From NCBI RefSeq assembly GCF_000734895.2, contig NZ_CP011382.1, positions 2,830,700-2,894,699 on the forward strand: a stretch of 64,000 nt of DNA, given 5' to 3'. Positions 1-8,423 of this stretch are shown piece by piece. The stretch's first letter is position 1; every line of letters begins with the position of its first letter. Made by a program: the position numbers and the translations under genes. Below the pieces are notes generated by a model, which was not told where the DNA came from, did not search any database, and saw nothing but the letters and a program-made list of their open reading frames with translations. This DNA comes from Calothrix sp. 336/3 (GTDB lineage: Bacteria; Cyanobacteriota; Cyanobacteriia; Cyanobacteriales; Nostocaceae).

Positions 1-1
1 T

Positions 2-574
2 GAAACTGTGCAATTAAACCCCGATGTGATTATTGAGCCTCAAACCCACCTCCGAGGCAACACAGTCATTGAATCTGGTTGTCGCATTGGTCCGGGGAGT
101 TTAATTGAAAATAGTCACATCAGTGAAAATACGACAATTCAATTTTCTGTGGTGACAGATAGCACTATTAAAGATGGTAGTAGGGTCGGACCCTATGCTC
201 ATTTGCGTGGTCATGCAGAAGTCGGTGCGGGGTGTCGTATTGGTAATTTTGTGGAGTTGAAAAACACCCAACTTGGCGATCGCACAAATGTTGCTCACCT
301 TTCCTATCTGGGTGACACGACAACGGGAACTAAAGTCAATATTGGTGCTGGAACAATTACCGCTAACTATGACGGAGTCAAAAAACACCCAACAAAAATT
401 GGCGATCGCACCAAAACAGGTTCTAACAGTGTTCTGGTTGCACCTATCACCCTGGGTGATGATGTCTATGTTGCAGCTGGTTCGACTGTCACCGAAGATG
501 TTCCCGATAACAGTCTGGTAATTGCCCGTCAGCGACAAGTAGTTAAGGAAGGATGGAAAAGCAAGCAATCCTGA
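2..574 (+). CDS. glmU: Bifunctional UDP-GlcNAc pyrophosphorylase / GlcN-1-P acetyltransferase, C-terminal part (truncated by window edge)
   Basis: This is the acetyltransferase half of GlmU, which makes UDP-N-acetylglucosamine for peptidoglycan and lipopolysaccharide in the cytosol. The visible 190 residues are a left-handed beta-helix built of hexapeptide repeats. GlmU-type motifs are visible, such as [23 protein letters not shown] and [11 protein letters not shown] (the acetyl-CoA and GlcN-1-P site region). The reading frame is open to the first base of the window, so the N-terminal uridylyltransferase domain lies upstream; the GTG at position 8 is internal. The C-terminus ([11 protein letters not shown]) is complete. 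A 6-bp inverted repeat, CTGATG/CATCAG, overlaps the stop codon at 571-590. Confidence 0.95.
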   Translation, partial: ETVQLNPDVIIEPQTHLRGNTVIESGCRIGPGSLIENSHISENTTIQFSVVTDSTIKDGSRVGPYAHLRGHAEVGAGCRIGNFVELKNTQLGDRTNVAHLSYLGDTTTGTKVNIGAGTITANYDGVKKHPTKIGDRTKTGSNSVLVAPITLGDDVYVAAGSTVTEDVPDNSLVIARQRQVVKEGWKSKQS

Positions 575-638
575 TGAGTCACAACATCAGCACGACTTTC
601 CCGTACCCTGATTAATCTTTGCCTGAGTTCTAATATAT

Positions 639-663
639 ATACAGGGTATTATCTGCCCTGTAT
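639..663 (+). other. 8-bp perfect inverted repeat in the leader of the DUF29 gene
   Basis: ATACAGGG and CCCTGTAT are separated by a 9-nt loop and end 27 bp before the ATG at 691. No T-run follows, so this is not an obvious terminator. It could be a leader hairpin or an operator. Confidence 0.35.
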
Positions 664-690
664 CCTTGCAACCATGGTGGTATTCCCCAT

Positions 691-1020
691 ATGGAAGAAT
701 TACTAGAACTCAGACAAATGCTAGAGCAAGGAAAAGTTCAAGAAGCGTTACTGCTAGTTAACGAGTTAGAAGAAATCAGCCTCAGCGATAAAATCAATAA
801 AATTGATAGCTACGGTGTCATTCTTCTCATGCATCTAATTAAACAGCAGGCAGAACAGCGCTCTACCCGTTCCTGGGAATTTTCCATTGAAAATGCTGTG
901 CGAGAAATCAATAAGACTAACAAACGTCCCAAATCCCAGGGTTTTTACTTGGATATGCCAGAAATCCGCGATATTCTGGAGCAAGCATATCCAACTGCGG
1001 TGAAAAGAACAGCCCTATAA
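691..1020 (+). CDS. DUF29-like small protein
   Basis: A 109-residue soluble protein with no signal peptide or membrane segment. The pattern of two amphipathic helices at the start (ELLELRQMLEQGKVQEAL), an internal LLMHLIKQQAEQR helix, a conserved Trp (RSWEFSIENA), and the end motif DMPEIRDILEQAYPTAV match my recollection of the cyanobacterial DUF29 family, which is usually annotated with no function. The ATG at 691 opens the frame. It is a single gene between glmU and the minus-strand isoaspartyl peptidase. The family name is from memory; the function is unknown. Confidence 0.75.
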   Translation: MEELLELRQMLEQGKVQEALLLVNELEEISLSDKINKIDSYGVILLMHLIKQQAEQRSTRSWEFSIENAVREINKTNKRPKSQGFYLDMPEIRDILEQAYPTAVKRTAL

Positions 1021-1103
1021 GCTTTTGAAGGTCACTATGAAACCTAAGAACTCCTAGCCATGGTTGATCAACAGCAGGTGATTTCCACCGCACTACAATT
1101 AAT

Positions 1104-2045
1104 TCAACAATGACCGACTAATTCCCCCTCACCCCATTCCAAGGTATCTCCCATAAATTCCCCATTGTGGTAAGCAGCAAGTAACACCTGGCTAGTTTTA
1201 CCCCAAGCAATGGTTCCATCTCTATCCAAGGCGATCGCCCCGAAATCTCGTTTATTCGCTTTCGCTTCCCCAAAGGAACGCTGCATTGCATCTTTCAAAG
1301 ACATCCCATCCGTCACCCGCACCACAACCCGTGCAGCCAAACACTCATCGATAATATCTTCACCAATTCCTGTACAGCTAACTGCTGCATACTGAGTTGC
1401 ATAATTTCCCGCAGGCATGGCAGAATCACTGACACGTCCAATTCTTTCAAATCCCTTTCCACCCGTAGAAGTACCGACAGCTATCTTGCCTTCCGTATCT
1501 AAAGCAACAACACCTATGGTGCCTCTACGAGCGCTACTTGCCTCAGCAAATTCTGGTTCTGCAATCACCCCTGCCATTGTCCGTTGAAAATTGTCCTGCC
1601 GTTCTTGAATCCATTCCTGGAGACGTAAATCCGTCAAAGCATTGTAACTTGGAACCTGTAATTCCCTAGCCAACTCTGCGGCACCATAATCAGATAAGAC
1701 GCGATCGGGAGATGTTTGCAAGAAATCAGCTAAATCAATGGGGTTTTTGATGCGTGAGATATTAATCACACCGCTAAAACTTTGAGTTGCACCATCCATC
1801 AAGGAAGCGCTCATCCGAATTTGCCCATCGGATTGCAAAACAGAACCCGTACCCGCATTAAAACGGGGATTATCTTCCAATAGCTGGCAACCACGAACTA
1901 CAGCATCCTTGGCGCTACTACCGTTGGCGAGCAATCCGTAGACTTCCTCAATAATTGTATACAAAGCTTCTCTTACTGCCGCAACACCACCTTTTCCCTG
2001 CAAGGAGCTACCGGCACCACCATGAATTATTAATTTAGGTTGCAT
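1104..2045 (-). CDS. iaaA: Isoaspartyl peptidase / L-asparaginase (plant-type, Ntn hydrolase)
   Basis: A cytosolic N-terminal-nucleophile hydrolase that cleaves isoaspartyl dipeptides and asparagine after self-cleavage into two subunits. The N-terminus PKLIIHGGAGSS is the family hallmark. NPRFNAGTGSVLQ follows near residue 60-70, and the autocleavage site is in RRGTIGVVALD, making Thr176 the predicted nucleophile. GTSTGGKGFERIGRVSDSAM and the CTGIGEDII segment are also typical. I chose the ATG at 2045 (MQPKLIIHGG, 313 residues). The frame stays open to 2099 and includes another ATG at 2057, but the extra residues precede the conserved start. It stands alone, divergent from the DUF2256 gene region. 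Confidence 0.92.
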   Translation of the reverse strand: MQPKLIIHGGAGSSLQGKGGVAAVREALYTIIEEVYGLLANGSSAKDAVVRGCQLLEDNPRFNAGTGSVLQSDGQIRMSASLMDGATQSFSGVINISRIKNPIDLADFLQTSPDRVLSDYGAAELARELQVPSYNALTDLRLQEWIQERQDNFQRTMAGVIAEPEFAEASSARRGTIGVVALDTEGKIAVGTSTGGKGFERIGRVSDSAMPAGNYATQYAAVSCTGIGEDIIDECLAARVVVRVTDGMSLKDAMQRSFGEAKANKRDFGAIALDRDGTIAWGKTSQVLLAAYHNGEFMGDTLEWGEGELVGHC

Positions 2046-2232
2046 TTTTAACACCATAAATATTTTAACTACTACAGAAGTTAGAGAAGTTACAACCAAA
2101 CTTCTTTCCGAGGAGAAGTTTAAGTGCAGGTGATGAGAGCAATATCCGTGCTGAATTAAATAAGGTAATATTTATTTGTCAGTAAAATATTCCCGCAACT
2201 ACCTATATAACTGCAACTTTTAAAACTTCTGT

Positions 2233-2400
2233 TTAATCTTCCGTTTCATTTTTAACCGTAGACCGTCGCCGACGGCAACGTTCAGAGCAATATTTCACCT
2301 CATCCCAGCAATCCTCCCATTTTTTTCGCCAGGTAAAAGGACGTTGGCAGACAACACAAACTTTCGTTGGTAAATCAGATTTTGAACGGTTACGTCCCAT
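2233..2400 (-). CDS. DUF2256 zinc-ribbon-like small protein (55 aa)
   Basis: This short gene runs from an ATG at 2400 to a TAA at 2233. It encodes 55 residues with the arrangement CVVC ... [19 protein letters not shown] ... C. Four cysteines (CxxC and CxxxC) could bind one zinc ion. The PFTWRKKW...[13 protein letters not shown] block is what I know as the DUF2256 family, found widely in bacteria and without an assigned role. The basic tail (RRRRSTVK) would suit nucleic-acid contact, which is inference. Leader sequence upstream is AT-rich. The conserved core makes this a confident call despite its small size. Confidence 0.85.
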   Translation of the reverse strand: MGRNRSKSDLPTKVCVVCQRPFTWRKKWEDCWDEVKYCSERCRRRRSTVKNETED

Positions 2401-2745
2401 TGTCCTTGGTAGAAAATTTATGAGGAGGTGGAAGATAATTATAGCGATTTTGCTACATGATTTAACAAAATAGCACTAACATCTGTGGGGTCAAGCCCTT
2501 AGGTAAATTGCAAATTAAAAATCAAAAAATCAAAAAACCCTATTTCCGTATTTGTCAGCTTTTCCCTACTCACCTAAGTCTGTACCCTCACCTAATTTTG
2601 GCGAGATTTTGGGGTGTTACCCCTCAAAGTATATATTAATATAAAAAGTTTGATATCTAGCCAGCTTAATCAGTATTTATACGTATAATTATTTCGATTT
2701 CCAGAGTAAAAACCCGACTTTGTGGAAAAATCGGGCTTCTTGGCA
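2401..2745. other. Intergenic stretch between the DUF2256 gene and pyrD
   Basis: AT-rich DNA with direct A-tracts (AAATCAAAAAATCAAAAAA near 2519). I see no coding potential. Its right end holds the pyrD terminator described separately; the left end should hold the promoter of the DUF2256 gene. Confidence 0.5.
2708..2738 (-). terminator. Rho-independent-type terminator of pyrD
   Basis: Read on the minus strand, just past the pyrD stop, the sequence is GCCCGATTTTTCC...AGTCGGGTTTTTA: a 5-bp GC stem (CCCGA/TCGGG at 2713-2717 and 2731-2735) followed by five T. The stem is short but placement and T-run fit. Confidence 0.65.
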
Positions 2746-3879
2746 CTATCCCTTAGCTTGTAAACCTACTGCTTGAGAAATAGAGTTTAATCCGTGATGG
2801 TGCAAATTATCCAATAGTCCTTGGAGGATACGCTTCACCATGAATGGTCCTTCATATACCCAGCCTGTATAAACTTGAATCAGGCTAGCTCCGGCGGTAA
2901 TTTTTTCCCAGGCATCCTGAGCAGTAAAAATGCCTCCGACACCGATTATGGGTATACTGCCTTGAGTTTGTTGCCAAATATAATGAATAATTTCCGTAGA
3001 GCGATCGCGCACAGGTAAACCACTAATTCCCCCTGCTTCTTCCTGGGGTGATTTCCCCGTTTGGTAGAGATATTGAGTCTTCAGTCCATCACGACGAATT
3101 GTAGTATTGGTGGCGATAATCCCTGCCAATTCATAGGTTTTTGCCAAGGAGATAATATCGGCGATCGCCTCCCAAGATAAATCAGGAGCAATCTTGACAA
3201 AAATCGGCTTTTGTGAACTATTTTCTGACTGTAGGACTGCCAAAATATTACCCAGCATGGCAGCATCTTGCAGCGATCGCAGACCAGGGGTATTCGGTGA
3301 AGACACATTCACCACAAAATAATCACCCAAATCCTGAAGCAAACGAAAACTACCGAGATAATCCTCTGCCGCAGATTCGAGGGGTGTGATTTTGGATTTA
3401 CCCAAATTAATCCCAATGGGAATATTCCCCAGATTCCCCTGGCGACGAAATCCTAATCGATGTGCCATATCCTGCGCCCCAGCATTATTAAACCCCATAC
3501 GGTTGAGAGCAGCCCTATCATCAATCAGACGAAACAAACGCGGACGAGGATTCCCCGGTTGGGAATGTAGCGTCACAGTCCCAATTTCCGCAAACCCAAA
3601 ACCCAAGCTAGACCAAACCTGAGTAGCCACACCATCCTTATCAAATCCTGCTGCCAAACCCACAGGATTCGAGAAATTCAGTCCAAATAAGTTTTGCTGT
3701 AAACGGGAATCCTGCAAACACAAAGACTGCTGACAACGATTCCTCAGCCAAGTGGCAGTTAAATCCTCCTGATTCCCTAGCCAACTTAAACGACTCATCG
3801 TGAGTTGATGCAGCCATTCAGCATCGGTGTGCAGCAGGTTGAATAGGAGGGGACGAATTGCAGTTTGATAGATATCCAC
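2746..3879 (-). CDS. pyrD: Dihydroorotate dehydrogenase (quinone), class 2
   Basis: Oxidises dihydroorotate to orotate in pyrimidine synthesis, passing electrons to membrane quinone. The FMN barrel motifs are visible: [66 protein letters not shown] (catalytic Ser region of class 2), KIAPDLS, TNTT and IIGVGGI. The N-terminal helical extension ([17 protein letters not shown]) is the class 2 membrane/quinone-binding part. I favour a GTG start at 3879 ([13 protein letters not shown], 377 aa), since relatives begin at this point. A TTG at 3906 would add nine residues. It is divergent from trxA, and a terminator follows. Confidence 0.95.
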   Translation of the reverse strand: MDIYQTAIRPLLFNLLHTDAEWLHQLTMSRLSWLGNQEDLTATWLRNRCQQSLCLQDSRLQQNLFGLNFSNPVGLAAGFDKDGVATQVWSSLGFGFAEIGTVTLHSQPGNPRPRLFRLIDDRAALNRMGFNNAGAQDMAHRLGFRRQGNLGNIPIGINLGKSKITPLESAAEDYLGSFRLLQDLGDYFVVNVSSPNTPGLRSLQDAAMLGNILAVLQSENSSQKPIFVKIAPDLSWEAIADIISLAKTYELAGIIATNTTIRRDGLKTQYLYQTGKSPQEEAGGISGLPVRDRSTEIIHYIWQQTQGSIPIIGVGGIFTAQDAWEKITAGASLIQVYTGWVYEGPFMVKRILQGLLDNLHHHGLNSISQAVGLQAKG

Positions 3880-4270
3880 GGCAAGTGAGGGAAAATAAGC
3901 AATCAATATTCTGGCAGAATTGAGGGAACAGTTATCAGAGAATAAATTCCCCTCATCCTCAATTTAGCCATTGCCTAGAGTCGTTTCTGGGGTGAAAACG
4001 CCTTGACTTGGGGATATTCGATAGATTACCAGCCAAACATCAAAAAATATCACAGATATATCGCCCCTAATAAACGTAAAATATATAACTAACCCCTATT
4101 GGAATTAGAATCTGGCAAATAACATTGATATGAGTCTTTCCTAGGGAATTCAATTATGAATAAATCCTAAAGCTCTGTACAAATGTATATGTCAGTCTGC
4201 CAAGCAGTGCTTTTTGCTATGGTAGAATTTTCACAAAAATCAAAAACATTGTAGGCAAAGGTTTGTAGCC
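3880..4270. other. Divergent intergenic region, pyrD / trxA
   Basis: 391 bp with no open frame of interest. It must carry the promoters of both flanking genes. A TATGGTAGAAT box at 4218-4228, some 40 bp before the trxA start, is a possible -10 element, but no good -35 box is spaced correctly, so I do not call a promoter. Confidence 0.4.
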
Positions 4271-4594
4271 ATGTCAGCAGCCGAACAAGTTACCGACTCT
4301 ACTTTCAAGCAAGAAGTACTAGACAGCCAAGTACCTGTTTTAGTTGACTTTTGGGCACCCTGGTGTGGTCCTTGCCGGATGGTAGCTCCCGTTGTAGATG
4401 AGATTTCCCAGCAATATGGGGAGCAACTCAAGGTAGTTAAAGTTAATACTGATGAAAATCCCAATGTTGCCAGTCAATATGGCATTCGCAGCATTCCTAC
4501 TTTGATGATTTTCAAAGATGGGCAAAAGGTCGATATGGTAGTCGGTGCTGTACCGAAAACTACATTGGCTAATACCGTAGAAAAATATCTTTAA
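4271..4594 (+). CDS. trxA: Thioredoxin (m-type-like)
   Basis: A 107-residue cytosolic thiol-disulfide reductant. The active site WCGPC is at residues 31-35, within [19 protein letters not shown]. The buried Asp26 precedes it, and the cis-Pro motif [10 protein letters not shown] and the ending GAVPKTTL complete the fold. Length is typical of the family, and the start at ATG 4271 gives the usual short N-terminus. It stands alone. In cyanobacteria this type is reduced by ferredoxin- or NADPH-dependent reductases and regulates carbon metabolism (family knowledge). Confidence 0.96.
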   Translation: MSAAEQVTDSTFKQEVLDSQVPVLVDFWAPWCGPCRMVAPVVDEISQQYGEQLKVVKVNTDENPNVASQYGIRSIPTLMIFKDGQKVDMVVGAVPKTTLANTVEKYL

Positions 4595-5104
4595 GAAAGT
4601 TCTCACCAGCTTTTGCAAAGCTACAGATAATCAGACTTGCATCGCCGAACAAAACATTCTCCTTGGGAGGCGAGCATTCTTTCTCTAGTTTGAGATGTGC
4701 CAAATCCCTAGGGGTGGGGATACAATCTACCCAGCAACCTGGTGAAGTTTTGGCATAACTGCGAGCCTGAAAACGTGAGCTATGTAATTAAACCTTTAGT
4801 CTTAGTTGGTAGAATTAACAATTAGTTAGCGATCGCCAGAATTTTCTAGCAGACATATTCCTTCTGCCCCTGCTTCTAAGTAAGACAAGTAATTATCTTG
4901 TCGGCAGTGACAAAGTAGGTTAATTTTGATGTAGCAATTGTAGTTGTCCTAGTTTGTACAGATTTACGTATTTGCTCTCAATTAAAATAAATTGGCGATA
5001 TGATTCGTCATTGGTACCTTGGTTAAGGGTTAGCCATAGGTGCTTTTTATTGTGAAAAATAATTAAAAGTTTCAAGTATAACGCCGTTTTTGGCTATATT
5101 TCCC
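4595..5104. other. Intergenic stretch between trxA and the LOG-family gene
   Basis: About 510 bp. One HIP1-like site (GCGATCGC, near 4829) is present. I found no convincing ORF, tRNA or terminator. The GC-richer part at 4640-4780 could hold a structured RNA, but I recognise no family. Confidence 0.4.
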
Positions 5105-6175
5105 ATGACCTCATCTGCGTCTTTTGACACATCAGAGTCTCTGCAAGCGGATATCGCTGAGTTATTTGCACGTCTACCCAGTTTAAAGCATCGACAGTAT
5201 ATTCAACAGGTACTGGCAACTATAGTCAGTTTGACAGAAGCTGATATCGAGCGCTTAGATTGGAAAATCCTGTCTGCTGCGTTGACAGATATGGAACTTG
5301 GGTTCCAGATGTTTCATCACTATCGCCATGTGCGAAAAGTAACTATTTTTGGTTCTGCACGCTTGGCTCCAGAAACCCCAGAATACAGAATGGCAGTGGA
5401 TTTTGCCCGCTACGTCTCCCAGTTAGGTTTTATGGTCATGACTGGGGGTGGCGGTGGTATTATGCAAGCAGGTCACGAAGGAGCAGGAAGGGAGAATTCC
5501 TTCGGTTTAAATATTCAATTACCCTTTGAACAGCAAGCGAATCCCTTCATTGAAGGTGATCCCAAACTGATACACTTCAAATACTTTTTTACCCGCAAAC
5601 TATTTTTGCTCAAAGAAAGTGACGCGGTGGCATTATTTCCTGGTGGTTTTGGGACTCAAGACGAAGCCTTTGAATGTATGACCTTGAGTCAAACAGGTAA
5701 ATTTGGTCCCGTACCCCTAGTCTTAATTGATCGTCCTGGTGGTGATTATTGGCGTTCCTGGAGCGAATATGTGGATAAACAACTGGTACAAACAGGTTTA
5801 GTTAGTCCAGAAGACCCCAGTTTATATACAGTTACAGACGATTTAGTCGTAGCTTGTAATGCCATTACCCGATTTTACCAGGTATACCACTCCTGTAGAT
5901 ACGTAGGCGATCGCCTAGTGATGCGTCTCAAACTAGAACTTTCGGATACAGAAGTTGAAAAACTCAACCAAGAATTCAGCGATATTCTAGTGAAAGGCAA
6001 AATCGAAAAAAGCCCAGCTTTACCCCAAGAAACACAGGACGAAACCTTTGAATTACCCCGTCTAATTCTCTACTTTAACCAAAGGGATTTAGGGCGGTTA
6101 TATCAACTAATTGCTGTAATTAACGGTATGGGTACACCTTCTCCAGAAGAAAGAGCCCACCCAGAAAGGAAATAG
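5105..6175 (+). CDS. LOG-family protein (TIGR00730-type, Rossmann-like lysine decarboxylase-like fold)
   Basis: 356 residues from ATG 5105 (MTSSASFDTS); a TTG at 5090 would add five. The core carries the LOG hallmarks: KVTIFGSARL, GFMVMTGGGGGIMQAGHEGA (phosphate-binding) and PGGFGTQDEAFE (the PGGxGTxxE motif). Members with this motif can cleave nucleoside monophosphates such as cytokinin riboside 5'-phosphates. The longer N-terminal helical region (residues 1-80) and C-terminal extension (240-356, LKLELSDTEVEKLNQEF and LYFNQRDLGRLYQLI) put it in the long type, for which the substrate is not settled. Single gene. Confidence 0.85.
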   Translation: MTSSASFDTSESLQADIAELFARLPSLKHRQYIQQVLATIVSLTEADIERLDWKILSAALTDMELGFQMFHHYRHVRKVTIFGSARLAPETPEYRMAVDFARYVSQLGFMVMTGGGGGIMQAGHEGAGRENSFGLNIQLPFEQQANPFIEGDPKLIHFKYFFTRKLFLLKESDAVALFPGGFGTQDEAFECMTLSQTGKFGPVPLVLIDRPGGDYWRSWSEYVDKQLVQTGLVSPEDPSLYTVTDDLVVACNAITRFYQVYHSCRYVGDRLVMRLKLELSDTEVEKLNQEFSDILVKGKIEKSPALPQETQDETFELPRLILYFNQRDLGRLYQLIAVINGMGTPSPEERAHPERK

Positions 6176-6501
6176 TCTTCTTCTGTCACTAGCACGGCGT
6201 AAATAAACCAATCATACCCTAACGGGTTTCCCGGCTTGTTCGCCGAAGGCGTTCCCGCAGGGTAGCAAGTGGTGTCCAACATTGCGACACCCTCATCGCT
6301 TTGCGTCTACAAAATCAACGAAACACTAACGCTGTATGAATTTTGAATTTTGTTAGTGTAGCTCTCCCGTTAGCGAAGCTCTCCCGAAGGGAGCAGGGAG
6401 CAGGGAGCAGGGAGCAGGGAGCAGGGAGCAAGAGGCATTTTGAATTCCGCGTAGTCGTACTAGTACTTTTTGAAAACACGGATGAGCCAAACAATTTTTG
6501 A
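6176..6501. repeat. Interspersed palindromic repeats and heptamer tandem array
   Basis: This non-coding 326 bp holds fragments of GC-rich palindromic repeats of the kind scattered through Nostocales genomes (TTCGCCGAAGGCGTTCCCGC at 6239; CTCTCCCGTTAGCGAAGC at 6362). They are followed by six exact copies of GGGAGCA at 6389-6430. No gene is seen. Confidence 0.7.
6389..6430. repeat. (GGGAGCA)x6 short tandem repeat
   Basis: Six perfect copies of a 7-bp unit. Heptamer tandem repeats (STRR) are a known feature of heterocyst-forming cyanobacteria. This copy lies between a convergent gene pair and follows a palindrome that contains CTCCC. Confidence 0.9.
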
Positions 6502-7389
6502 TTATTTTTTCTGAAAATAAAAGCCAATATGATTAGCAACAGGACGTTCTCGCATAGGAATATGGGTATGAATGGGGGAGTTTAATAATTTTGGTTGACC
6601 ATTATTTTCCATGACTAATGTAGTGGAACCTCCACCATCGAGATTTAGGGCTTTATCAACACCTAATTTGATTAAAAAGTTTGTCAATTCTGGATTTGTC
6701 AGACCTTCACTATACAGTGGTTGTTTGCCATCAACAGCAATTAACCACAATTTGTCGCCATTCTTATTAGTAGCGATCACAACTCTGGAGTATGGTTTTT
6801 CTTGGATATTATGGGTACTATCTGTTTTCCTAGGTTTACCATCCATAACTAAAATTTCCGTACCTGTTACACCCTGTAAAGTACCATTCGGACAGTTACC
6901 ACTTTTGATTATTTTAACTGTATTCTTAGTAATACAAGAAACAAACCAATTTTCATTAACCTTGCCATAGAATTTACCATTAGATATTGCTTGTCCTATT
7001 GTATTTACAGTATCACCTATACGGGGATAATAATCCCAGGGAGTATTTTCATGAAAAGGATAAAAATAATTAGCATTAATTGCTAGTTGTAATTTAAATT
7101 CTTGGAGAAAATCAGATGTAGTTCTGGCTCGAGTTCCCTGACTTTCCTGATTGATTGGGGGTGTAACGAATACTTTTATTCCCGGTACTTTTAAATCTAT
7201 AAACGTAATGTGAATGACCACTGGACGAGGTTGTTTGAGAATTATCCGTTCGTAGGTAATGCCACTAAATAATTGCTTCTTGGTATTTTTTAGTTCTGGA
7301 CGCTGAAAGTGTCGCCCAATATAAAACAACATGGGTAATATTAGAAAACCCATGGAGATCGCTCTCAAAATTGGACGTATTTTTGGCAT
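6502..7389 (-). CDS. Phosphodiester glycosidase-like protein (NAGPA / DUF2233 domain)
   Basis: 295 residues. An N-terminal hydrophobic stretch (AISMGFLILPMLFYIG) suggests a membrane anchor or signal, so the enzyme is probably periplasmic. The DUF2233/NAGPA domain fills the rest: VVIHITFIDLKVPGIKVFVTPP, ANYFYPF, DGKQPLYSEGLTNPEL, and the signature LNLDGGGSTTLV near residue 255. The human relative removes GlcNAc from mannose-6-phosphate diesters; bacterial substrates are mostly unknown. ATG at 7389 starts the frame. The gene is divergent from the pentapeptide gene, with 37 bp between starts, so a shared control region is likely. Confidence 0.8.
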   Translation of the reverse strand: MPKIRPILRAISMGFLILPMLFYIGRHFQRPELKNTKKQLFSGITYERIILKQPRPVVIHITFIDLKVPGIKVFVTPPINQESQGTRARTTSDFLQEFKLQLAINANYFYPFHENTPWDYYPRIGDTVNTIGQAISNGKFYGKVNENWFVSCITKNTVKIIKSGNCPNGTLQGVTGTEILVMDGKPRKTDSTHNIQEKPYSRVVIATNKNGDKLWLIAVDGKQPLYSEGLTNPELTNFLIKLGVDKALNLDGGGSTTLVMENNGQPKLLNSPIHTHIPMRERPVANHIGFYFQKK

Positions 7390-7426
7390 TTTCTTATTAA
7401 ATTATTTGATTATTTTGTAATTGTAA

Positions 7427-8215
7427 ATGAGTTCCCATAATTTTAGCCATCAAAATTTATCTCACCGTTCTTTTCAAGGTCAAAATCTGGATGAGGCGGA
7501 TTTTAGTTATGCAGATATTCGCGGCTGTAATTTTAATTATGCTTCCTTAAGGGGAGCTAATTTTGAGGGAGCAAAAATCGGACAAACTATTTGGGATTTA
7601 TTATTAGCTTTATTAGTGGCGATCGCAATTTTGATTTCAGCATTTCATGCCATTTCTCAAATGGTATTTGGTGTGATTAACCGCACCCCATCAGACCCAG
7701 TATGGAATTTTGCGATTGTATTAGTAATTAGCTTACTGCTATCGGGAATAATCTTACCAATAGGGGAAATCTATTTACGTCAAAATAGTATCCTGAACAG
7801 GATTATTTTTTCAATTTCTGCTAGTGCATCCGGTGCTTTGATGGGTTTTTATTATGGTGGAATTGCCACAGGCGAAAGAAATCCTCAATTAGCTGTCTTG
7901 ACGGCTGTGGTTTTAGCGATAGTCATGGGTGGAGTTAGTTTTTATCTGATTCGGGGAATATTTCCCATTATGATTAATACAATTGCTGCCGTTTCTGGCT
8001 ATGGATTGACATTTTTGTTGTCAGCACAAGTGGGCATATATTTGAGTAGTAATAATTTGGTGACTGGGATTATTTACGTGATTTTATTTATCTTGTCTTT
8101 TAAATATACATTTACCAGCTTAAATCTATTGATTTCCAAAATATTTACGTATAAAACCACATCTTTTTGTGGTGCAGATTTAACTAATACAGAGTTGCCA
8201 GTAAAATCAGTGTGA
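7427..8215 (+). CDS. Pentapeptide-repeat protein with membrane domain
   Basis: 262 residues. Residues 1-50 are pentapeptide repeats (NLSHRSF, NLDEADF, YADIRGCNF, YASLRGANFEGA), which fold as a right-handed beta-helix. About six hydrophobic helices follow (LLALLVAIAILISAF, FAIVLVISLLLSGIIL, SASGALMGFYYGGIA, AVLTAVVLAIVMGGVSFYLI, TIAAVSGYGLTFLL, ITGIIYVILFILSF). The chain ends with one more repeat-like piece, FCGADLTNTELP. The function is not known. The layout (soluble helix then integral membrane part) is common in cyanobacteria. It has a divergent neighbour, the NAGPA-like gene. Confidence 0.8.
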   Translation: MSSHNFSHQNLSHRSFQGQNLDEADFSYADIRGCNFNYASLRGANFEGAKIGQTIWDLLLALLVAIAILISAFHAISQMVFGVINRTPSDPVWNFAIVLVISLLLSGIILPIGEIYLRQNSILNRIIFSISASASGALMGFYYGGIATGERNPQLAVLTAVVLAIVMGGVSFYLIRGIFPIMINTIAAVSGYGLTFLLSAQVGIYLSSNNLVTGIIYVILFILSFKYTFTSLNLLISKIFTYKTTSFCGADLTNTELPVKSV

Positions 8216-8377
8216 TAAGCGGAGCGTACAAACCTGAGATGAGGGTAACTCGTACAGGCAAATAGTCATGGTTAGGCGACAGCCCAACCCTCAGAAAAAG
8301 CATCCAAAGCCCTCTAACCAAACTCAAGGTTGGGAAACAATATTATGCCCACTTCCCTATCTTGATACCTGATGAGG

Positions 8378-8398
8378 AAAAGGGAGCGAGATGCTCCC
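8378..8398 (-). terminator. Terminator of pepA
   Basis: On the minus strand: GGGAGC-ATCTC-GCTCCC followed by TTTT (stem arms at 8382-8387 and 8393-8398), 26 bp past the pepA stop. A perfect 6-bp GC-rich stem with a short T-run. Confidence 0.75.
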
Positions 8399-8423
8399 AC
8401 TATATTCATGTTTTACCTCTTAA

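Noticed and set aside
1061..1114. 17-codon plus frame (MVDQQQVISTALQLIQQ)
   Set aside because: Too short and with no family match; likely chance or a fragment.
4640..4790. Possible structured RNA after trxA
   Set aside because: Some GC-rich complementary stretches, but they match no riboswitch or small RNA I can name.
6389..6430. CRISPR array
   Set aside because: Repeat unit is 7 bp with no spacers; it is a simple tandem heptamer.
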